Shown here piece after piece: positions 58,095 through 64,000 of a DNA stretch of 64,000 nucleotides (within the stretch, counting starts at the first letter, position 1; each line of letters opens with the position of its first letter). A program made the translations under genes and the position numbers. Under the pieces are notes generated by a model. That model was given only the letters and a program-made list of their open reading frames with translations. It ran no database searches and was not told the DNA's origin. Origin of the DNA: Jaapia argillacea MUCL 33604 (Eukaryota; Basidiomycota; Agaricomycetes; Jaapiales; Jaapiaceae); the NCBI GenBank assembly GCA_000697665.1, contig KL197719.1, positions 401,036 through 465,035 of the forward strand. The letters run 5' to 3'.

Positions 58095-59381
58095 TCACCT
58101 CCCATAGATCCTGACTATGAAGTCACCCTGAATCTCAGTCAACACATTTGGAGGTCCTCTGGGAGGGGTAGCCTGTAGCAGGATCTTGTCAATCTTCCCC
58201 TGATTTGGCAATCTCCCTTGTGGCGTACACTTCTGTCCCACAATCAATACTTCTGGCTGACACATCTGGATCTTCCCTGGTGAGAATGATCCTCCAGCTT
58301 CTCCCATCCTGTGCATTATCCTGTGGATGTCTAGAGCATGTTCCCAGATGAACCGGTGTATACCAGGGTTCTCTTTTAGGTGTTCAGGATTCCGAGTCTC
58401 ATCCAAATATTGAGTGACAGGCCCCTTGATGGGCAGGTCATCAATGAAAACATTACATATATGGGGGATCTCATCCTTCAACAGAAAAACCATACATGCC
58501 TGAAACTCACCCACTGCATTAGTGTAGCCCATTGGCATTGATGTCAGCCTCATTAGGCCCAAAGGCATCATAAATGCAGTGAGATCTCTACTAGATTTGT
58601 CTACTATCCTCGCATCATACCCTGAGAACAGATCCAATACCGTATAACACTACCATCCTGCAAATGGCTCAATGAAATCATCTAAGATAGGTGGTAGGTT
58701 GGTGTCCCTGATAGACACCACATTCAAGGGCTGAAGGTCATGTACCAATCTTAGCTTCCCATTCTTTTTCAGAATGCAGAACCACCTAGATCCATAAGAT
58801 GACTGACAGGGCTCATATACCCCTGCTTTGATCTTATCTCTCAAGATCTTCACTGGTGGGATTGGAATGTTAGGATGCACCCAAGGAACATGAGGAACAG
58901 TCGGCATGATGTAGGGTGAGAAGTAATCATTCCTAACAGTCCCTCTCTGACTGTCCTTGAATGCCAAAGTCCTCTCATTTAGGATCAAAATGTGCTTGAA
59001 CAACTTTTCCTCCTCTGGAAGAAGGAACCCATCAGTATTCACCTTTATCACTTCCATTGCTTCCTCTGAAATCCTCTCAGTCGGCTTGAATTCTGGGGGG
59101 TGAGATGACAACTTAGGAAGATTCTGCAAGGGATCTCCCAGAATCTGCCTTTTCACCTTCACATACTCTGGAAACACTCCTGGAATTGGCCTAACTTTCC
59201 TATCCACTGTCTTGTACATAGTCCCCACCCAAGGAGGTATGTACTCTTTCCAAGTCTCAACTGCAAACCCTGGATGATCATCCTTCATCTTATTCAGGAC
59301 CTTGTACACCATCTCATCATCCAGAAGATTCAGATCGTTTAGAGTATCCACCGACACCCATTTATGCAACTTCGGTTGCAC
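58095..59381 (-). pseudogene. Ty3/Gypsy-type reverse transcriptase fragment
   Basis: The frame from 59381 (MQPKLHKWVSVDTLN) contains LRDKIKAGVYEPCQSSYGSRWFCILKKNGKLRLVHDLQPLN, the RT entry region. It hits a stop at 58650-58652, right after FIEPFAGW. It resumes in frame with CYTVLDLFSGYDARIVDKSSRDL, then GLMRLTSMPMGYTNAVGEFQ and the catalytic box FIDDLPIKG, then PGIHRFIWEHALDIHRIMHRMG. Reading ends at 58095 just where RNase H would start (NVLTEIQGDFI). Protease and integrase were not found. A short minus-strand ORF at 59505-59753 may be a further upstream remnant of the same element. The element is dead: one stop plus loss of the 3' half. Confidence 0.8.
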
Positions 59382-59753
59382 CCAACTTCTGAGAAATCAA
59401 AGTCCCACTTTGCCTGATTCATCAGAAATCTTCCAGGCTACCCACAGATCACTTCCTACTTTGCTTTCAATTCCCCATCCTTGACTCTCTATCATCCAAA
59501 ATGCTCACACCTTCCTTCTCCATTCTGTAGAACAGGAGACAAACTGATGGGGAACCTCCATATTCCACCTGCTCTTCAGGTGTGACATCAGAATTGGATC
59601 CCTTAGCTTTCGTATTCTGCAGAGCTGATAACCAAATCGCCTACTAGCTCCCAATCCCTTGTCCTTGAACGTCTGGCTGATCACTACGCTCCCCATTACT
59701 GCTCCACTATCACAATCTTCAAATATCCATATTTTGTCTTCCACTGCAAACAA

Positions 59754-61462
59754 ATGACTACGATACTCCCACCTTCACTGACCATTATAAATCTCTGCTG
59801 CAGTTCAAGGATCAAACCACACAATGAATTCTCTCCCAAAACACTCTCTGACATCCTGTGGTTCGATATGTCTACACTCTAGCTGTTGATGATTGGCATG
59901 ACCATCTTTCTGATTGCTGATGATGACATTCGCTGCCCCACACTTTGCAACTGACTCCTCTTTCTCAGCTCTCTTCAGTCACTTCAATACCCTCAGATCA
60001 GAACTCACCAGCTCAAACGGACTTGGTGCATTCCAAAAATCTGAAGTCCATCTGATCCCTCCTCAGTCTACTGTTACGACATTCACTTTTGGTTCCCACT
60101 TCTGTGTTAATGGCGAATCATTTGTATTAGGGCTACTTATAGGAATACAAACTGTAACTAAAGAGTCCCATTTACTGAATGTGTCCACATAAATAGGTGA
60201 AGAATTTCTGTAAAGACAAGTCACCAGTAAGAGAAGAAATGGAAAAAGTACAGAAATCCATATGCCAGAGGCCCAAGAGAACAGACAGAAGGGTATAGAG
60301 ATGGTATAACAGGGGCTGAAGCATTTACATGCCACCCTGACGAGAGCATCCACGATAAGCAATGCACAAGAGTCAGAGAAAAGGAGACAAGGAGAAACAA
60401 ATGTCCAGACAATTAGATCGAAATAGGAATGGAGTGGGGGTGGTAAAACCAGTGTCAGGTGACCTAATGGTCCCTTGCCTGAATGTATGTTTTTTTGCCA
60501 TCTTGTCAAGATTTGTTGCTGCACTCACTGTCAGACCTCTTCCCCCTCCCTTTCCTGATGCTCCTGATGCTTGACCAATGGACAACAGTCGTATACACTT
60601 CTCTTCCTCTTATCGCTGTACCATGTCCCCCTTTTGTGCATCATATATACACGAATACTGGCCATCCTCAAACCCCTTTAGTCGCCTACCCGAGCCTAAT
60701 GTAACCTGTAGCTATAGCCCACAACAAAACCCAGTTGTATACTCATTGCATATACCATCCTGCACCTGTCCCCCCCAAAATGCAAGGACTCTCTAACTAC
60801 CTTAGACCAAGATGCAGAATAATAGGACAAGAAACAACAAAGTGACAAGCAGCAAGTACAGATTAAACCAAGGAACCAATACAACAACCTCACAGAATCC
60901 CTCCAGGCCTATGACCTCATCCCACATGGCAAGAGACACTTCCAGACTAATGATGTCACCCCACATGGCCAAAGCTAACCTAGGCATATCATATCAAACA
61001 ATCAGACCCAGATCATTCCAAAAATCCAGAGGACTGCCACTGCGGCTACCTCCTGGCTATGCCAAGGCTGCATTTATACTGCAGAAACCTATGCACAACA
61101 CAGCCATCAAGAGCCAGACTTGATCTTCCCATCTGGCAACGGTTTTTATTGGACAAAGATGTTTATTCCATTTTTGATCTATTTTCTCATATTTATTGCA
61201 CAGTCTATCATGTAGGGTATTTAAGCCTGTAGTAGAGTACAGATTTACCACCTAATTCACCAGCAGCTTCCACCTACAAATCTTCCCCACTACCAGCAGC
61301 AGAAAACCATCCAAAACCACCTATATTTGTACCAGAAATCACCCAGTAGCACACAGTACATTCGAGATTATCAATACAAGCTTCATTTTGATTGCCAGAA
61401 GCATCTCGGAATCAATATTACCTCACAGTACAGTATCTGAGAATTACTTTTGCTCCCAAATT
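59754..61462. repeat. Repeat-derived, apparently non-coding stretch
   Basis: No frame reads like a conserved protein. An imperfect direct repeat of about 40 bp lies at 60911-60985 (sharing CACATGGC preceded by ATGA). A TATA-like GGGTATTTAAGCC at about 61215 followed by a C-rich leader could belong to an LTR, but no LTR boundaries were found. Confidence 0.35.
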
Positions 61463-61550
61463 CTAAGTCTCCCAGTCTAAAGACTGACCTGGAGCAGCGA
61501 ATGAACAGCTTGAGAGTTCAACTTAGGACTCACAAGCACTCTTCGTGCGC
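61463..61550. repeat. Inverted copy of the dispersed repeat at 51369-51452
   Basis: Shares AGTCTCCCAGTCTAAAGACTG and AGGACTCACAAGCACTCTTC, the reverse complement of the left copy, over about 85 bp with scattered differences. The two copies bracket about 10 kb of nested repeats. Confidence 0.65.
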
Positions 61551-61670
61551 TCAACACCAGATAATGATGAGAAATAAGGGGCCAAAAGACAATCCGAGCT
61601 GAAAACAAATGTAAAGACAAAACAATCAATATATGCGAAAGTGAAGAAGGGGGAAGAGAAGACAACAAAA

Positions 61671-61822
61671 GAAAGAATTCAAAGGTCTTACTGGCTGTCC
61701 CCTCTCTCGCCAATAGTGAGCATTGGTGCACTGAATGGCAATCTCAGAAAGAATTCAAAGGTCTTACTGGCTGTCCCTTCTCTCGCCAACAGTGAGCATT
61801 GGTGCACTGAATGGCAATCTCA
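61671..61822. repeat. 76-bp direct tandem duplication (two copies)
   Basis: Units 61671-61746 and 61747-61822 begin GAAAGAATTCAAAGGTCTTA and are identical except for two transitions (C/T each). The near-identity points to a recent duplication. Confidence 0.88.
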
Positions 61823-62105
61823 CTTTGCCTCTCCATCCTCAGCTGATTCATCTCCTTCTGCCACAACATCGAAATGCCTTGCAACTCGTACAACCTGACA
61901 GTGAGTTGTTTTACGAAGTTGTCCAGGTATCGGACATGGAGTCATCAGTGGTCAGCCCTCGAGTCCAGGTGTAGTTTTTGTTGTGGAGGATCTTACCGAG
62001 GGTGTCGATCATGCTGCTCCTCCAGGACATGAAGAGGTTAATTGAAGGGCCACAGAAGGGGATTTGAGAGATGGGGATTGAAGACAGGAGATCATTGAGC
62101 TCGAT

Positions 62106-62666
62106 TCATTTCAAGCGCAGAATCGGATGAGTGCAGAGGGTGATGTTGGTCATGGCATACAAATTGTCGTCTGCCAGGAAGCTGGCTTTCGCTGAGACAT
62201 GCTTGTCAGAGTTGTCTGAGTTGGCAGCTGGTGGTGAAGGATTCGAAGGTGGTGGAGAAGGTGGAGTAGGTGGCTGAGAGGGAGGCTGATCACCCAAATG
62301 AGTTGGATAAGAGGGTGGGTTACAAACATCGATCAACATCTTCATCTTGAGTTTCCTGGGGATGATGGCTCGTAGGGAATTGGGCGGGTCTGAGGAATAC
62401 ACCTCCGTGACTGCCGAGTTACTCCCCCACTCCTCAATTGGACCCCCAGACTCACACCCGTACACATCCAAGCTCATGCCCTTCGCTACGATCTGTAGGT
62501 CATAACTGGGACTGCCTGGTGGAACTCTCACCAGCAAATTCTCGTCCTCATCCTCATCGCAGTCCTCATCTGTCTCCTCATTGCTCGTCCCATCATACTC
62601 CATCTCATCTGGACCCAAGCTACCAAGACATGGAAGATGTACATAAACAGGCGAGCTAGCTGCCAC
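62106..62666 (-). CDS. Repeat-associated acidic/proline-rich ORF, family copy c (unknown function)
   Basis: Open frame with an acidic block (EETDEDCDEDEDENLL), then GSPSYDLQIVAKGMSLDVYG, then a proline-rich linker (PPTPPSPPPSNPSPP) and DKHVSAKASFLADDNLYAMTN. Just 3' on the minus strand, a further piece reads SINLFMSWRSSMIDTLGKIL, homologous to copy a, so the real gene may be longer with introns. CpG is more frequent here than in the 53-60 kb repeats, suggesting a younger copy. Function unknown; it may belong to a retroelement. Confidence 0.35.
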   Translation of the reverse strand: MAASSPVYVHLPCLGSLGPDEMEYDGTSNEETDEDCDEDEDENLLVRVPPGSPSYDLQIVAKGMSLDVYGCESGGPIEEWGSNSAVTEVYSSDPPNSLRAIIPRKLKMKMLIDVCNPPSYPTHLGDQPPSQPPTPPSPPPSNPSPPAANSDNSDKHVSAKASFLADDNLYAMTNITLCTHPILRLK

Positions 62667-62723
62667 AGATTCATCAGATCAACCAGGTGAGGCTGGCGGA
62701 GATGGTGGAGCAATGAGAGGCTG

Positions 62724-63323
62724 TCAGTGAGGCAGAAGTCGCAGGTCGATGCAGTCGTCACTAGTAGTACTCGTAGAGTTGTCAGATTTGCCTGGCTCAG
62801 ATGACAGAACATATTCCCCTTCAGGAGGAACACAAACCATCATTACCATGGGGTCTCTTAAGTTGAAAGGAGGGACATCTGGGGCAGAGAGTGGTGGAAG
62901 CTCAAGGAAAGACATATCCTGGGGGTATTTTAAAGGGTTGAGAACAAGCGTGTTGTAGTAGTAAGTGATGTCATCGTCAGGCTCCCACTCTCCGTCCTCT
63001 GAGCTCAAGGTTGAGCAAGGGCAGAGTTCAGGCATAGAGTCCCTGGACTCCTTGCCTTTGTCAATGGGAGGCAGCGAGACTTGGAACATAAGTGAACAAG
63101 GCACTATTGCAGCAAATAAGCTTTGATCAGCATTAGGCAGGATGTCTTCCTGTTGGCTAACCCACTGACAATTGATTACAGTGGGGGATAGGTAAACCAA
63201 ACCAACACCAACAAATCGTTCTGGATCATCATTGATCAGGAATAATAGAGTTAGTGGATATTCAAGAGAAGCACTGAGAATGAGAAGCCTCCGGTAGCAG
63301 TGTGCCTCAAAACTAATGATCAA
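62724..63323 (-). CDS. Unknown ORF upstream of repeat-associated copy c
   Basis: About 200 codons on the minus strand. The centre has SLPPIDKGKESRDSMPELCPC and a region EDGEWEPDDDITYYYNT followed by PPLSAPDVPPFNLRDPMVMM, again acidic then proline-rich. It may be a 5' exon of the same gene as copy c, because the 57-bp gap could be an intron, but no firm splice pair was established. No domain is recognised. Confidence 0.3.
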   Translation of the reverse strand: MIISFEAHCYRRLLILSASLEYPLTLLFLINDDPERFVGVGLVYLSPTVINCQWVSQQEDILPNADQSLFAAIVPCSLMFQVSLPPIDKGKESRDSMPELCPCSTLSSEDGEWEPDDDITYYYNTLVLNPLKYPQDMSFLELPPLSAPDVPPFNLRDPMVMMVCVPPEGEYVLSSEPGKSDNSTSTTSDDCIDLRLLPH

Positions 63324-63325
63324 TT

Positions 63326-63421
63326 TCTGATAATCTTATCTTCGTCACTCTCGGCCTCAAATACTGATCAGTGTCTGATAATCTTATCTTCGTCACTCTC
63401 GGCCTCAAATACTGATCAGTG
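63326..63421. repeat. 48-bp direct tandem duplication (two perfect copies plus degenerate lead-in)
   Basis: Units 63326-63373 and 63374-63421 start TCTGATAATCTTATCTTCGT and are identical. The sequence before the first copy (CTAATGATCAATT) resembles the unit end (ACTGATCAGTG), suggesting a decayed earlier copy. Confidence 0.9.
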
Positions 63422-64000
63422 TCTGCTAGAACTGGACTTGGCTCCGTCTAATGATTTTCTCAAGCTGTAATTCAGAGGGTAAAAGTTGTTCAATTGCACT
63501 TTGGGCTGTCCTTTTATAGATTAGTCCAAGGCTGTGTAATAAATACAAATTCTAAATACTGGAAAAAGCGAATATTTACAATGTCCAATCCTCTCTGTTG
63601 GTCCATATCAGCTCTTAATGGGGGCTATGCCTGTCCATGTGGATTTCCATATGGTCCTGTGGAGCCTTCCCACAGCCTCACACAGCCCTGTGGTTGTACT
63701 ATCCAGACCTTCCTGGACCAACACAGCCTCCCTTTCACCAAATCATGCTTATGCCTGCTCATGACATCATTGCTCAGTCTCCCAATGTTTAGATGTCTGG
63801 ATGTGTGCTTCTGCCTGTGCTGACTTGATGGAAATGATTCTGATACTGACTTGGTGCTGAATTCTCTCCTCTTGGCAGGGTATAAAAAATCAACAAAAAT
63901 TGCCATAAATATCCTAGATCCTCCCCCTTTCCTATGCTGAAGAGCTGGAGCTGGTGGGTTCATCCTAGAGAAGCGTAGGAATTTATGAGCATTGATTTGA
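63422..64000. other. Window end, no gene recognised
   Basis: About 580 bp of AT-rich sequence with short open frames on both strands, none resembling a known protein. Probably still within the repeat region. Confidence 0.4.

Noticed and set aside
58650-58652. Stop codon inside the Gypsy reverse transcriptase read as a programmed signal
   Set aside because: The element is also truncated before RNase H and lies in decayed repeats, so ordinary inactivation is more likely.
63360-63421. CRISPR-like array from the 48-bp repeats
   Set aside because: Copies are directly adjacent with no spacers, and the genome is eukaryotic.

Overview
This is a nuclear genome window from a filamentous basidiomycete, most likely an Agaricomycete. 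Gene density is high. Almost every gene is broken by several introns of about 50-60 nt with GTNNGT/YAG ends. The families are typically fungal: an HDA1-type deacetylase with an Arb2 tail, a Flc/Pkd2-type TRP channel, an OPT transporter and an OM14-like membrane protein. The repeats (Harbinger-type, Ty3/Gypsy-type and a foldback element) also fit this group. No prokaryotic features, rRNA, tRNA or CRISPR array were recognised.

Bases 1 to about 51,000 are gene-dense euchromatin. In order they hold: the 3' end of an HDA1-like histone deacetylase (+); a Rad10/ERCC1 nuclease subunit (+); a large protein with a PIP-like box, tentatively SLF2/CANIN-like (-); a tail-to-tail pair of paralogous membrane-anchored amidohydrolases (+/-); a TRP-like channel (-); an oligopeptide transporter (-); the ATP synthase OSCP subunit (+); a long SET-domain H3K9 methyltransferase whose disordered N-terminus carries several SUMO-interacting-type motifs (+); the Mgs1/WRNIP1 AAA+ ATPase (+); pyroglutamyl peptidase I (+); APS kinase (+); a Ste20/GCK-family kinase (-); eIF2B-gamma (+) facing eIF3c (-); an OM14-like protein (-); a proline-racemase-family enzyme (-); and a CLIP-170-like CAP-Gly protein (-). 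Gene ends and splice sites were inferred by eye from reading frame and family conservation.

From about 51,000 to 64,000 the character changes abruptly to AT-richer, visibly CpG-poor, repeat-packed DNA with no convincing intact host gene. It contains dispersed repeats, a hairpin MITE-like element, and a decayed PIF/Harbinger (DDE_Tnp_4) transposase with a probable partner-gene remnant. Next comes a foldback element of about 2.7 kb whose inverted arms are built from 121-bp tandem units and whose right arm is split by a solo LTR with its target-site duplication. After it lie a broken Ty3/Gypsy reverse transcriptase, three related acidic/proline-rich ORFs of unknown role, and two short exact-phase tandem duplications.

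Main points for a second look: the 121-bp-unit foldback element with the nested LTR, a 7-nt microexon needed to build the zinc finger of the Mgs1/WRNIP1 gene, a GC-AG intron in rad10, and the SIM-like motifs of the H3K9 methyltransferase. The convergent amidohydrolase pair and the OM14-like internal duplication with a matching intron also deserve attention.
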